Source: Actinomadura sp. KC345
Lineage (GTDB): Bacteria; Actinomycetota; Actinomycetes; Streptosporangiales; Streptosporangiaceae
Assembly (NCBI RefSeq): GCF_004348515.1
Contig: NZ_SMKH01000007.1
Span: forward strand, 1-64,000
DNA length: 64,000 bases
Direction: 5' to 3'
Below, piece after piece: positions 17,291 to 25,672 of this stretch. The first letter of the stretch is position 1. Every line of letters begins with the position of its first letter. The position numbers and the translations under genes are program-made. The notes under the pieces are model-generated. The model saw only the letters and a program-made list of their open reading frames with translations. It was not told where the DNA came from and ran no database searches.

Positions 17291-17419
17291 ATGACGCAGG
17301 ATCACCGCATTCCCCCGTCGGTCTCCTTCCAGGCCACCGCCGCGCCCCAGGCGTCCACCGGCGACCTGCCCTCCGTCGAAGCCTGGGGTGCCGCCGGGCA
17401 CCGGAAGCGTGCCGCATGA
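17291..17419 (+). CDS. Small 42-residue protein coupled to the acyl-reductase operon
   Basis: ATG at 17291 to TGA at 17419, 42 residues. The stop overlaps the ATG of the next gene as ATGA, so translation is probably coupled. The peptide begins MTQDHRIPPSVSFQA, is rich in Ala, Pro and Ser and ends in the basic RKRAA. There is no signal peptide and no Cys, so a classical RiPP precursor is unlikely. It could be a real regulator or subunit, or simply a leader peptide that feeds ribosomes into the operon. I do not recognise a family. Confidence 0.5.
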   Translation: MTQDHRIPPSVSFQATAAPQASTGDLPSVEAWGAAGHRKRAA

Positions 17420-19713
17420 GCGGGGGGAGCCTGGGTCTCGCCGGGCGCACCGTCCTGCTGACCGGCGTCACCGGGTTCATCGGGCAGGCCCTCCTTGAGC
17501 GCCTTCTGTCCGGGTATCCCGACACCCGGATCGTGGCGATCCTGCGGGGACGGCCGGGCGTGACCGCGGAGCAGCGGCTGGACGAGGTGGTCGGCAAGCC
17601 GGTGTTCGCGCCGTGGCGGGAGCGGGTCGGCGAGGACGAGGCCCGCGCGATCGTGCGGGACCGGGTACGGGTCGTCGAGTCCGACATCACCGAGTCCGTG
17701 CCCGACCTGCCGGACGACGTGGACGTGGCCATCCACGGCGCGTCCATCGTGTCGTTCGACCCGCCGATCGACGAGGCGTTCGCCACCAACGTCGTCGGCA
17801 CGACCAACCTGTACGAGGCGGTCCGGCGCGCCGCGGAGGGCTCCGGGAAGTCGCCGCACATCGTGCACGTCTCCACCGCCTACGTCGCGGGCTCGCGGAA
17901 GGGGATCGTCCCCGAGACGACCCTGGACCACGCGATCGACTGGCCCACCGAGCTGGAGTACGCGGGCGAGGCGCGCCGGTCCGTCGAGCGCGACTCGCGG
18001 CGGCCCGAGGTCCTCGGGCGGCTGCGCGCCGCCGCGCTCAAGGAGCAGGGCAAGGCCGGCCCGACCGCCGTGGCGGCCGACACCGAGCGCCGCCGCCGCG
18101 AGGAGGTCGACAGCAGGCTGACCGACTACGGGCGCGAGCGCGCCCGGAGCCTCGGCTGGCCCGACGTCTACACGTTCACCAAGGCCCTCGGGGAACGCGC
18201 CGCCGAGGAGACCGCCCGCGAGTTGCCGCTGTCGATCGTCCGCCCGGCGATCGTGGAGAGCGCGCTGCGGCACCCGTACCCCGGCTGGATCGACGGCTTC
18301 AAGATGGCCGACCCGCTGATCCTCGCCTACGGGCAGGGGATGCTGCGGGCGCTCGCCGGCATCCCGGACGGGATCGTCGACATCATCCCCGTGGACATGG
18401 TGGTGAACGCGCTGATCGCCGCCGCCGCGGCGCCGCCCGAGCCCGGCGAACCCGCCTACTACCACGTCGGGTCCGGCGCCCGGAATCCGCTCACGCTGCA
18501 GCGGCTGGTCGAACTCGTCCAGGAGTACTTCACCGAGCATCCGCTGCCCGGGAGCGACGGGCGCGGCGCGATCCGCCCCCGCGACGTGACGCTGCTCAGC
18601 GACGGCCGCGCCGAGAAGATGCTGGGCACGGCGGAGCGCGCGATGGACGTCGCCGAACGCGCGCTGATGATGCTGCCCAGCGGGGAGCGTACCCGCGGCT
18701 GGCAGCGCAACCTGCACAAGCAGGGGCGCGAGGTCCGGATGCTGCGCCGCTACCGCGACCTGTACGGGGCGTACGGCGCGGCCGAGGTCGTCTACGCCGA
18801 CTCCGGGACGCTAGCGCTCGACCGTTCGCTGCCGGACGGCGAGGGCTGCGACTCCGCGGTCATCGACTGGGCGCACTACCTCCGCGACGTGCACTGCCCC
18901 GCGGTGACGGCCGCGTTCCGGCTCGCTCCGCCGCACCACCCGGAGCCGCGCCCGGCGGTGACGTCGCGCCCGGCTCCGCCTCCGGCGCGGTTCGAGGAGC
19001 GGCGGGACGTCGCGGCCGTGTTCGACCTCGACGGCACGATCGTCGCGTCCGACGTGGTCGAGGCGCACCTGTGGGCGCGGCTGCTGGACGTCCCCGTCCG
19101 GACCTGGCCGGGGACGCTGCTGCCCGTCCTGAAGTCGGCGCCCAAGTACATGCGCATGGAGCACCGTGACCGCGGGGAGTTCCTGCGCGAGTTCGTCCGC
19201 CGGTACGAGGGCGCGAACGAGGAGCAGCTGCGGGCGCTGGCCCGGGAGCGGCTCGCGGACGTGCTGCTGCGCCGGGCCTGGCCGCAGGCGATCCGCCGGA
19301 TCCGCGGCCACCGCGCCGCCGGGCACCGGACCGTCCTGCTCACCGGGACCGTGGACGTGTTCGTCGAGCCGCTCCGCACGCTGTTCGACGACGTCCTGGC
19401 CGCCCGGCTCCGCGTCGTCGACGGGCACTACACCGGGCACTTCGAACGGCCCCCGCTCATCGGGGAGGCGCGTGCCGCCTGGCTGCGCTCCTGGGCCCGC
19501 GCGGAGGGCGTCGACCTGGCCGGGAGCTGGGCGTACGGGGACCACTACTCCGACCGCCCCGTCCTGGAGCAGGTCGGCAACCCGGTCGCCGTCAATCCCG
19601 ACCCCCGGCTGTACCGGCACGCCAAGCGGCAGCGCTGGACGATCGCGGACTGGGACGGCGACACCGGCGCCGTGTCCACCCTGCTCGACGCGGCCTTGGA
19701 GGAGGCGCGATGA
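17416..19713 (+). CDS. Fatty-acyl-reductase-like SDR fused to a HAD-IB phosphatase
   Basis: A 765-residue fusion. Residues 10-340 form an extended SDR of the male-sterility/fatty-acyl-CoA reductase or thioester-reductase type: LLTGVTGFIGQALLERLL for NAD(P), then VSTAYVAG, and the catalytic pair in YTFTK (about 252-256). Residues 530-760 form a HAD-IB phosphatase: FDLDGTI (about 536), LLTGTVD, and YGDHYSDRPVLEQVG (about 708). It should reduce an acyl thioester and also remove a phosphate from a lipid-like or serine-like product. First large gene of a five-gene operon with ATGA overlaps on both sides; its PlsC partner at 22594 supports a lipid role. The exact substrate is unknown. Confidence 0.8.
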   Translation: MSGGSLGLAGRTVLLTGVTGFIGQALLERLLSGYPDTRIVAILRGRPGVTAEQRLDEVVGKPVFAPWRERVGEDEARAIVRDRVRVVESDITESVPDLPDDVDVAIHGASIVSFDPPIDEAFATNVVGTTNLYEAVRRAAEGSGKSPHIVHVSTAYVAGSRKGIVPETTLDHAIDWPTELEYAGEARRSVERDSRRPEVLGRLRAAALKEQGKAGPTAVAADTERRRREEVDSRLTDYGRERARSLGWPDVYTFTKALGERAAEETARELPLSIVRPAIVESALRHPYPGWIDGFKMADPLILAYGQGMLRALAGIPDGIVDIIPVDMVVNALIAAAAAPPEPGEPAYYHVGSGARNPLTLQRLVELVQEYFTEHPLPGSDGRGAIRPRDVTLLSDGRAEKMLGTAERAMDVAERALMMLPSGERTRGWQRNLHKQGREVRMLRRYRDLYGAYGAAEVVYADSGTLALDRSLPDGEGCDSAVIDWAHYLRDVHCPAVTAAFRLAPPHHPEPRPAVTSRPAPPPARFEERRDVAAVFDLDGTIVASDVVEAHLWARLLDVPVRTWPGTLLPVLKSAPKYMRMEHRDRGEFLREFVRRYEGANEEQLRALARERLADVLLRRAWPQAIRRIRGHRAAGHRTVLLTGTVDVFVEPLRTLFDDVLAARLRVVDGHYTGHFERPPLIGEARAAWLRSWARAEGVDLAGSWAYGDHYSDRPVLEQVGNPVAVNPDPRLYRHAKRQRWTIADWDGDTGAVSTLLDAALEEAR

Positions 19714-21023
19714 TCCTGGCGCTGGAGTACCATCGCTCGCCCGCCCGCTACCTCGCCGCCGCGCGCCTGCCCGGACGGCTCCGCCCGGCCGCCGTCCCCT
19801 CGCTCGCCCCGCTGCGACTGTCGCACCGCCAGCCGCCCGGGAAGCCGGGGCCCGGATGGGTGCGGCTGAAGACCGTGCTGTCGGGGATCTGCGGATCCGA
19901 CCTCGCGATGGCCGCCGGGAAGGTGTCCCCGTACCTGGGGCCGCTCACGTCGATGCCGTTCGTGCCCGGCCACGAGATCCTCGCGGAACTGCTCGACGAC
20001 ACCGACGGCATGCCCGCCGGGACGCGCGTGGTCATCGACCCGGTGCTGCCGTGCCGGGCGCGCGGGACGGGTCCCTGCCCGCCCTGCGCCGACGGCCACG
20101 AGAACCGGTGCGACCACGTGAACGCCGGACGGATCTCCTCGGGACTGCAGACCGGGTTCTGCTCCGACACCGGGGGCGGCTGGTCGGAACGCCTCGTCGC
20201 GCACCGCAGCCAGCTGCACCGGGTGCCGGAGTCGCTGCCGTCCGAACGGGCCGTGCTGGCGGAGCCGCTCGCGTGCGCCGTGCGGTCCGTCCGGCGCATC
20301 GACGTCCCCCGCGGCACGTCGATCGTCGTGGTCGGCGCCGGGACGGTCGGGCTGCTGACCGTCCTCGCGCTGCGCGAGCTGACCGCCGCCGGGCCGATCA
20401 CCGTCATCGCCCGGCACGCCGGGCAGCGGCGGCGCGCCCGCGAGCTGGGCGCGACCGAGACGATCGACCCCTCGGCGGCGCTGCGCGGGCTGCGGCGCAT
20501 CACCGGCGGGTCCCTCGTCCGTCCCGAACTCGGCCCCGGCTACCTGCTCGGCGGCGCCGACATCGTCGTCGAGTGCACCGGCGGCGAGGGCCTCGACACC
20601 GCGCTGCGGCTCGTCCGCGCGGGCGGGACGGTGCTGCTGTCGGGCATGCCGTCCAAGCCCGTCGACCTGACGCCCGCCTGGTTCCGGGAGCTGAACATCG
20701 TCGGCTCCTACGCCAGCCGCGGCGCGGACGACTTCCAGGCCGCGATCGACCTGGCCGCGCACGACGGCCTCGAAGGCTTCGTCGACAGCATCTACCCCCT
20801 CACCCGCTGGCGGGACGCGCTGTCGCACGCGCTGTCCGCCGGACGTTCGGGCAGCGTCAAGATCGCCTTCGCTCCCCACAACGGCACGTCCATGCACGAC
20901 GGCACGGCCTCGCGGGACATCACGGCCCCCAAGAACGGCGGCGCCCCCGCGCTGAGCGGCGGCACGCCTCCGCTCAACGGCGACAGCACCGACCACCTCG
21001 ATCGCGAAGGAGCCGATGGATGA
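19710..21023 (+). CDS. Zinc-binding medium-chain dehydrogenase
   Basis: A 437-residue alcohol dehydrogenase-like enzyme, longer than usual because of a C-terminal low-complexity tail of about 50 residues rich in Gly, Asn and Pro. Zinc residues are in SGICGSDLAMAAG and FVPGHEI; the structural zinc loop includes CPPCADGHENRC; the nucleotide site is VVGAGTVGLLTVLAL. It begins with ATG overlapping the stop of the SDR-HAD gene (ATGA) and ends in ATGA overlap with the LarA-like gene. In this operon it most likely interconverts an alcohol and aldehyde or ketone that the SDR and LarA-like proteins also handle. Confidence 0.85.
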   Translation: MILALEYHRSPARYLAAARLPGRLRPAAVPSLAPLRLSHRQPPGKPGPGWVRLKTVLSGICGSDLAMAAGKVSPYLGPLTSMPFVPGHEILAELLDDTDGMPAGTRVVIDPVLPCRARGTGPCPPCADGHENRCDHVNAGRISSGLQTGFCSDTGGGWSERLVAHRSQLHRVPESLPSERAVLAEPLACAVRSVRRIDVPRGTSIVVVGAGTVGLLTVLALRELTAAGPITVIARHAGQRRRARELGATETIDPSAALRGLRRITGGSLVRPELGPGYLLGGADIVVECTGGEGLDTALRLVRAGGTVLLSGMPSKPVDLTPAWFRELNIVGSYASRGADDFQAAIDLAAHDGLEGFVDSIYPLTRWRDALSHALSAGRSGSVKIAFAPHNGTSMHDGTASRDITAPKNGGAPALSGGTPPLNGDSTDHLDREGADG

Positions 21024-22597
21024 GCAGACCGGGACTCGTGCTGGAGGTGGACGAGCGGACCCCCCCGATCCTCGTCCACGAAGGGGAGGGGTTCCGGCTG
21101 GAGCGGTTCCCGCTCGGCACCCGCGTGATCTACCCGCCGGACTCGCTGCCCGGCATCCGCGACGTGAACGGCCGGATCCGCGAGGCGCTGCTGCACCCCC
21201 TCGGCAGCGAGCCGCTGCCGGAACTGCTGCACTCGGGCATGCGGCTGACGATCGTGTTCGACGACCTGTCGCTGCCGCTGCCGCCGATGCGGGCGCCCGA
21301 CGTCCGGCAGCGGGTGATCGAGCAGGTCCTCGAGATGGCCGCGGCCGCCGGCGTCGACGACGTCGAGCTCATCGCCGGGAACGCCCTGCACCGCCGGATG
21401 ACGCCCGCGGAGATCAAGCACATCGTCGGGGAGCGGGTCTTCGACTCCTTCTGGCCCGACAAGCTCCGCAACCACGACGCCGAGGACCGCGACGACCTCA
21501 AGGCGCTCGGGCAGACCCGGCACGGCGAGGACGTCGAGATCAACAAGCGGGCCGCCGAGAGCGACCTGCTGGTGTACGTGAACATCAACCTGGTGGCGAT
21601 GAACGGCGGCGCGAAGTCCGTCGCGGTGGGGCTCGCCTCGTACAAGAGCCTGCGCCACCACCACAACGTCCACACGCTGCGGGAGTCGCGCTCGTTCAAC
21701 GACCCGCCGAACTCGGCGATGCACCACTCCTACGACCGGATGCACAAGCTGCTGTCGGAGTCGGTGCGGGTCTTCCACATCGAGTGCACCCTCAACAACG
21801 ACCAGTTCCCGTCGCCGTTCGAGTTCCTGAACAAGCGCGAGTGGGAGTGGACGCTGAAGGACCAGGCGAAGTTCCTCGCCGCCAAGCGCGCCAACGACAT
21901 CGCCCCGGCCGGCGCGCGGCACCGCGTGTGGCAGAACATGCGGGCGCCGTACGGGGTCACGGGCGTGCACGCGGGCGCCACCGACGAGGTCCACGAGCGG
22001 ACGCTCGCGGCGGTGCACCGCCAGCAGATGACCGAGGTGCACGGCCAGTCGGACGTGCTGATGCTGGGCCTGCCGTACCTGTGCCCCTACAACGTCAACT
22101 CGGTGATGAACCCGATCCTCGTGTACAGCCTGGGGCTCGGCTACTACTTCAACATGTACCGGAACAAGCCCCTGGTACGCGAGGGCGGCGCCCTCATCAT
22201 GTACCACCCGATGAAGTCGGAGTTCCATCCGCTGCACCACCCCAGCTACATCGACTTCTACGAGGAGGTGCTGACGCAGACGACGGACCCGGCGACGATC
22301 GAGACGAAGTTCGAGGAGCAGTACGCCACCGACCCCTGGTACGTCCACCTGTACCGGAACTCGTACGCCTACCACGGCGTCCACCCGTTCTACATGTGGT
22401 ACTGGGGCGCGCACGCGCTCTCCCACCTGGGCGACGTCATCTGCGTGGGGGCCGACCGCAAGGTCGCGTCTCGGCTCGGGTTCCGCGCGGCCAGCAGCCT
22501 CGCCGACGCGCTGGAGATGGCGGGCGAGTCGGTCGGCCGCAGCCCCAGCCTCACCTACCTCCACACCCCGCCGATGACGCTGGCGGACGTCCGATGA
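21020..22597 (+). CDS. LarA-like (lactate racemase domain, DUF2088) protein
   Basis: A 525-residue protein, about 100 residues longer than Lactobacillus LarA (about 424). The LarA N-terminal signature appears as FDDLSLP (Asp81, Asp82), then NALHRRM (His124), GGAKSVAVG (Lys199) and a HHH run at 213-215, in the order of the NPN-binding and nickel-ligand residues of LarA. Two features differ: the Arg of the usual DDxTRP motif is Leu85 here, and the GHVxPHxFAG segment before the Lys has become NINLVAMNG, losing a catalytic His. ATG at 21020 overlaps the upstream stop. With larE-larB-larC next door it probably uses an NPN-type cofactor in epimerising or dehydrogenating a 2-hydroxy-acid-like group. 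Confidence 0.8.
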   Translation: MSRPGLVLEVDERTPPILVHEGEGFRLERFPLGTRVIYPPDSLPGIRDVNGRIREALLHPLGSEPLPELLHSGMRLTIVFDDLSLPLPPMRAPDVRQRVIEQVLEMAAAAGVDDVELIAGNALHRRMTPAEIKHIVGERVFDSFWPDKLRNHDAEDRDDLKALGQTRHGEDVEINKRAAESDLLVYVNINLVAMNGGAKSVAVGLASYKSLRHHHNVHTLRESRSFNDPPNSAMHHSYDRMHKLLSESVRVFHIECTLNNDQFPSPFEFLNKREWEWTLKDQAKFLAAKRANDIAPAGARHRVWQNMRAPYGVTGVHAGATDEVHERTLAAVHRQQMTEVHGQSDVLMLGLPYLCPYNVNSVMNPILVYSLGLGYYFNMYRNKPLVREGGALIMYHPMKSEFHPLHHPSYIDFYEEVLTQTTDPATIETKFEEQYATDPWYVHLYRNSYAYHGVHPFYMWYWGAHALSHLGDVICVGADRKVASRLGFRAASSLADALEMAGESVGRSPSLTYLHTPPMTLADVR

Positions 22598-23517
22598 GCG
22601 GGGGGCGCATGAAGCTGGTCCAGGAGGTCCGGCTGCTGCGGCGCGGGCGCGACTGGCGCGGCCGCGCCCCCGCGCCGCGCTCCGCCCAGCCGTGGACGGA
22701 AGGCCCGCCCGCACGGTCCTTCCCCACCGAGTGGGCACGGACACCGCTCGCCGCGGCCGCCCGGACGGTCGTGTTCGACGGCATGCTGAGAACCGTCACG
22801 TGGAACCAGACGCGACCCGAGATTCACGGCCTGGACCTCCTCGAAGGCGTGAAGGGCCCGGCGGTGTTCGTCGCGAACCACGCAAGCCACCTCGACACGC
22901 CGCTCATCCTCGGGTCGCTGCCCGCCCAGGTGCGTCACCGTGTCGCGGTCGCCGCGGCGGCCGACTACTTCTTCGACGCCCGCTGGCGCGCGATCGCCAC
23001 CGCGCTCACGTTCAACGCGTTCCCGATCGAGCGGCGCGGCGTCGAACGCTCCCTGGAGCTCGCCTCCGAGCTCATCGAGGACGGCTGGAGCCTGCTCATC
23101 TACCCGGAGGGGACCCGGTCGCCGGACGGCTGGGCCCGCCGCTTCCGGATGGGCGCCGCGCTGCTGTGCCGCGAGAACGGCATCCCGGCCGTCCCGCTGG
23201 TGCTGCGCGGCACGTACCAGGCGATGCCGCGCGGCGGGTTCTGGCCGAAGAAGGGCCGTCCCGTCGTGTCGGTGCGCTACGGCCGGCCGCTCCACCCCGA
23301 CCCGGAGGAGTCGACGGGCACGTTCAACGCCCGGCTGGAGGACGAGGTCGGCCGCCTGTGGGTCGAGCACGACGAGGGCTGGTGGGCGTCCATGCACTCC
23401 CCCGACCGCCGCCGCGCCCCGCGCGGCCCGGAGGCGTCCGAGTGGCGCCGCAAGTGGGAGTCGACCCGCCCGACGTCACCGTCGACCCGCCACCACCGCA
23501 TCTGGCGCCGCCGCTGA
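22594..23517 (+). CDS. 1-acylglycerol-3-phosphate acyltransferase family protein (PlsC-like), last gene of the LarA operon
   Basis: A 307-residue acyltransferase with the NHX4D motif in VANHASHLDTP (about residue 90) and the second motif in YPEGTRSPDG (about 170). There is an unusual basic N-terminal extension and a basic Arg-rich C-terminus. The start ATG at 22594 overlaps the LarA-like stop as ATGA. Being fused by overlap to an acyl-reductase, dehydrogenase and LarA-like gene, it probably acylates the hydroxyl product of that pathway. A GC-rich hairpin and the second 64-bp palindrome follow. Confidence 0.87.
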   Translation: MSGGRMKLVQEVRLLRRGRDWRGRAPAPRSAQPWTEGPPARSFPTEWARTPLAAAARTVVFDGMLRTVTWNQTRPEIHGLDLLEGVKGPAVFVANHASHLDTPLILGSLPAQVRHRVAVAAAADYFFDARWRAIATALTFNAFPIERRGVERSLELASELIEDGWSLLIYPEGTRSPDGWARRFRMGAALLCRENGIPAVPLVLRGTYQAMPRGGFWPKKGRPVVSVRYGRPLHPDPEESTGTFNARLEDEVGRLWVEHDEGWWASMHSPDRRRAPRGPEASEWRRKWESTRPTSPSTRHHRIWRRR

Positions 23518-23540
23518 CGGCCGGCTCCCCGTAGGAACGC

Positions 23541-23574
23541 GGGCGCCGCCGGCCAACGAAGCCCGGCGGCGCCC
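23541..23574. terminator. GC-rich hairpin after the LarA operon
   Basis: Perfect 12-base arms GGGCGCCGCCGG (23541-23552) and CCGGCGGCGCCC (23563-23574) with a 10-base loop, 23 bases after the acyltransferase stop. The 64-bp palindrome begins 4 bases later, so two stacked hairpins separate the convergent operons. Confidence 0.75.
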
Positions 23575-23578
23575 GCCC

Positions 23579-23642
23579 CGTTGACTTGCGGCGAGTTGTT
23601 GTCATGGCGGGCCGGATAACAACAACTCGCCGCAAGTCAACG
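23579..23642. repeat. 64-bp palindromic element, copy 2
   Basis: Perfect 24-base arms (23579-23602 and 23619-23642) with a 16-base loop. Relative to copies 1 and 3, GCGTG in the left arm is GCGAG and the right arm has CTCGC, a compensated change that keeps pairing. It ends 1 base before the larC stop and serves the convergent operon ends. Confidence 0.92.
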
Positions 23643-23643
23643 T

Positions 23644-24372
23644 CTAGGGGGTCTCGCCCAGGACCGCCTGGGTGACGTTGGGGAAGTCGCCGAAGATCTT
23701 CGTGCCCGCGCCGAAGCCGTTGCCGGTCACCGTCATCGCGGGCATCGGGCCGAACTCGGCGGCGAGCGTGACCAGCAGCGCGGTCCCGGTGGGGGTGGCC
23801 ATCTCGGCGTCGATGTCGTGGCCGTGGATCGGCGCGCGGGCGCGGGCCAGGAGTTCGACGACCGCCGGGCCCGGGTTGGGGATCAGGCCGTGGCGGCACC
23901 GGATGAAGCCGCGCCCGACCGGGATCGGGGCGGCGCGCACCTCGTCCACGCCGAGGGTCTCCAGGGCGGCGCACGTCCCGACGATGTCGACGATCGCGTC
24001 GTGGCCGCCGACCTCGTGGAAGTGCACGTCCTCCGGCGGCGTGCCGTGCACGGCTCCCTCGGCCTCGGCGAGCGTCCGGAACACGGCGAGCGCCCGGTCG
24101 CGGACGCGGCCCGGCAGCGGGGCCGAGCCGACGACGTCCTCGATGACGGCGTGCGTCCGGGACACGGCGTCGTCCTCCACGCCGACGACGGCGCGGGTGG
24201 CGGCGATGCCGCGCCGCGACACGCGCTCGGTGTCCAGGGACCAGCCGGGGACGTCCAGGCCCTTGAGCATGGCGCGCACCTCGTCGAGGTCGGCGCCCGC
24301 GTCGAGGAGGGAACCGAGGGCCATGTCGCCGGCCACGCCGGCGAAGCAGTTGAAATAGGCGATGTTCTTCAC
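23644..24372 (-). CDS. larC: LarC-like protein, LarC1 part only
   Basis: A 242-residue LarC-type protein. It starts NIAYFNCFAGVAGDMALGSL, has VHFHEVGGHDAIVDIVG and EMATPTGTALLVTLAAEFGP, and ends GDFPNVTQAVLGETP. This is the complete LarC1 region of LarC, the CTP-dependent nickel insertase for the NPN cofactor. The LarC2 half, which in Lactobacillus is reached by frameshift and binds CTP, is absent: the stop at 23644 is followed at once by the 64-bp palindrome. Start is GTG at 24372, overlapping the larB stop (GTGA). Last gene of the operon. Confidence 0.82.
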   Translation of the reverse strand: MKNIAYFNCFAGVAGDMALGSLLDAGADLDEVRAMLKGLDVPGWSLDTERVSRRGIAATRAVVGVEDDAVSRTHAVIEDVVGSAPLPGRVRDRALAVFRTLAEAEGAVHGTPPEDVHFHEVGGHDAIVDIVGTCAALETLGVDEVRAAPIPVGRGFIRCRHGLIPNPGPAVVELLARARAPIHGHDIDAEMATPTGTALLVTLAAEFGPMPAMTVTGNGFGAGTKIFGDFPNVTQAVLGETP

Positions 24373-24986
24373 GTGAGCAACCTCCGCGCTAGTACTGCGG
24401 CCCCCAGCCCGTCGTCGATTCCGGTGACGGCCAGGCCCGGTGCGCCCGAGGCCAGCAACGCGGCCAGGGCCGCGAGACCGCCGTCCGAGCTGCCGTAGCC
24501 GACGCTGGTCGGCACGGCCACCACGGGACGGGACGACACCTTGGCCACGACCGAGGGCAGCGCGCCGTCCATCCCGGCGACGACGATGAGGAGCCGCGCC
24601 CGGTCGAGTTCCTCCCGGACGGCGAGGAGGCGGTGCAGGCCCGCGACGCCGACGTCCGCGGTCAGCGTTGCGGCCAGGCCGAACGTGGTCGCCGCGACCA
24701 GCGCCTCCTCCGCCACCGGCAGGTCGGCCGTCCCCGCCGAGACGACGGCGACCGGCAGCGGCACCTGGGAACAGGGGCGGGGACGCGGCGGGGCCAGCAC
24801 CACGAGCCCGGACCGTTCGTGGCGGACGGCGTCGGGGGCGGCCTCGCGCGCCGCCTCGTACTGGTGCCGGGACGCCCGCCGGAGGAAGGCCGCCTCGGCG
24901 TCGCGGGCGAGCAGTTCCTTGACGCGCTCGCGTATCCGCTCCGGGCCGAGGTCCCCGGCGTGGGCGGCGGCGATCGGGCGGCTCAC
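24369..24986 (-). CDS. larB: LarB-like protein, second copy (short)
   Basis: A 205-residue LarB-like protein from GTG at 24986, which overlaps the stop of the first larB by GTGA. It keeps VSAGTADLPVAEEA, VAGMDGALPSVVAKV and PTSVGYGSSDGG, all characteristic of LarB, the carboxylase/hydrolase that makes the pyridinium dicarboxylate from nicotinic acid adenine dinucleotide. It lacks the N-terminal GFPEVxxxEGKT-type segment, and the position of the catalytic Cys (Cys221 in Lactobacillus LarB) reads LASGAPG, without Cys. So it looks inactive on its own and possibly complements the first copy. Confidence 0.8.
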   Translation of the reverse strand: MSRPIAAAHAGDLGPERIRERVKELLARDAEAAFLRRASRHQYEAAREAAPDAVRHERSGLVVLAPPRPRPCSQVPLPVAVVSAGTADLPVAEEALVAATTFGLAATLTADVGVAGLHRLLAVREELDRARLLIVVAGMDGALPSVVAKVSSRPVVAVPTSVGYGSSDGGLAALAALLASGAPGLAVTGIDDGLGAAVLARRLLT

Positions 24987-25672
24987 TCGTGCCCCCGGGA
25001 GTTGATCAGGTGGGCGGCGTATCCGGCGCCGTACCCGTTGTCGATGTTGACCGTGACGACCCCGGGCGAGCACGCGTTCAGCGCGGACAGCAGCGCGGCC
25101 TTGCCCGGCAGTTCACCGCTCGCCGAGGTCGGCAGTGCGATGACCATGCGGTCGACCAGGCCGGACACCAGGGTGGGCAGGGCCCCGCCGGTCCCGTCCG
25201 CGACGATGAGCACCTCGGGGCCGTCCTGCTCGCGAAGCCAGCCGGGCAGGGCGGCGGGATCGTGGACGGGCGCGTCATAGCGCCGCACGACCCGGCTCCC
25301 CATCGCCTCCGCCACCAGTGCGGCCTCCTCGGCGGCGGGCTCGTCCTCGGGCCGCCCGCACACGACCTCGACCCGTCCGATGCCGCGTCCCGCGACCGGG
25401 GACAGGACGGCCAGCCGAGCGCGCTCGTGGACCACCGCCCCGGAGAAGGCCGCGCGGAGCGCCCGCAGGGTCTCGGCGGACGCGCGGGTCGCGAGCACGT
25501 TGACAGCGCCCGCGCCGGTCAGGCTCTCGGCGATCGCGACGACCTCGGCCGTCGTCTTGCCCTCGCAGAACACCGCCTCGGGATGGCCGCGGCGGTGCCC
25601 TCGCCCGATGTCGACCCGGGCGAAGCCCAGTTCATCGATCGCATCCGTACCGGTCGTTGGGGGGCCGGTCAT
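24983..25672 (-). CDS. larB: LarB-like protein, first copy
   Basis: A 229-residue LarB homologue. The N-terminal segment GFARVDIGRGHRRGHPEAVF and EGKT is the LarB start, and the C-terminal ALNACSPGVVTVNIDNGYGAGY keeps the Cys equivalent to Cys221. By contrast PTSASGELPGKA replaces the conserved SVGYGASFGG loop, and CGRPEDEPAAEEA replaces the AGTxDxPVAEEA motif. So it retains the nucleophile but has lost the substrate loops that the second copy preserves. Start ATG at 25672 overlaps the larE stop. It lies between larE and the second larB. Confidence 0.8.
   Translation of the reverse strand: MTGPPTTGTDAIDELGFARVDIGRGHRRGHPEAVFCEGKTTAEVVAIAESLTGAGAVNVLATRASAETLRALRAAFSGAVVHERARLAVLSPVAGRGIGRVEVVCGRPEDEPAAEEAALVAEAMGSRVVRRYDAPVHDPAALPGWLREQDGPEVLIVADGTGGALPTLVSGLVDRMVIALPTSASGELPGKAALLSALNACSPGVVTVNIDNGYGAGYAAHLINSRGHE

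Noticed and set aside
17291-17419. Classical RiPP precursor
   Set aside because: No Cys, no leader/core pattern and no modifying enzymes of the known RiPP classes beside it.
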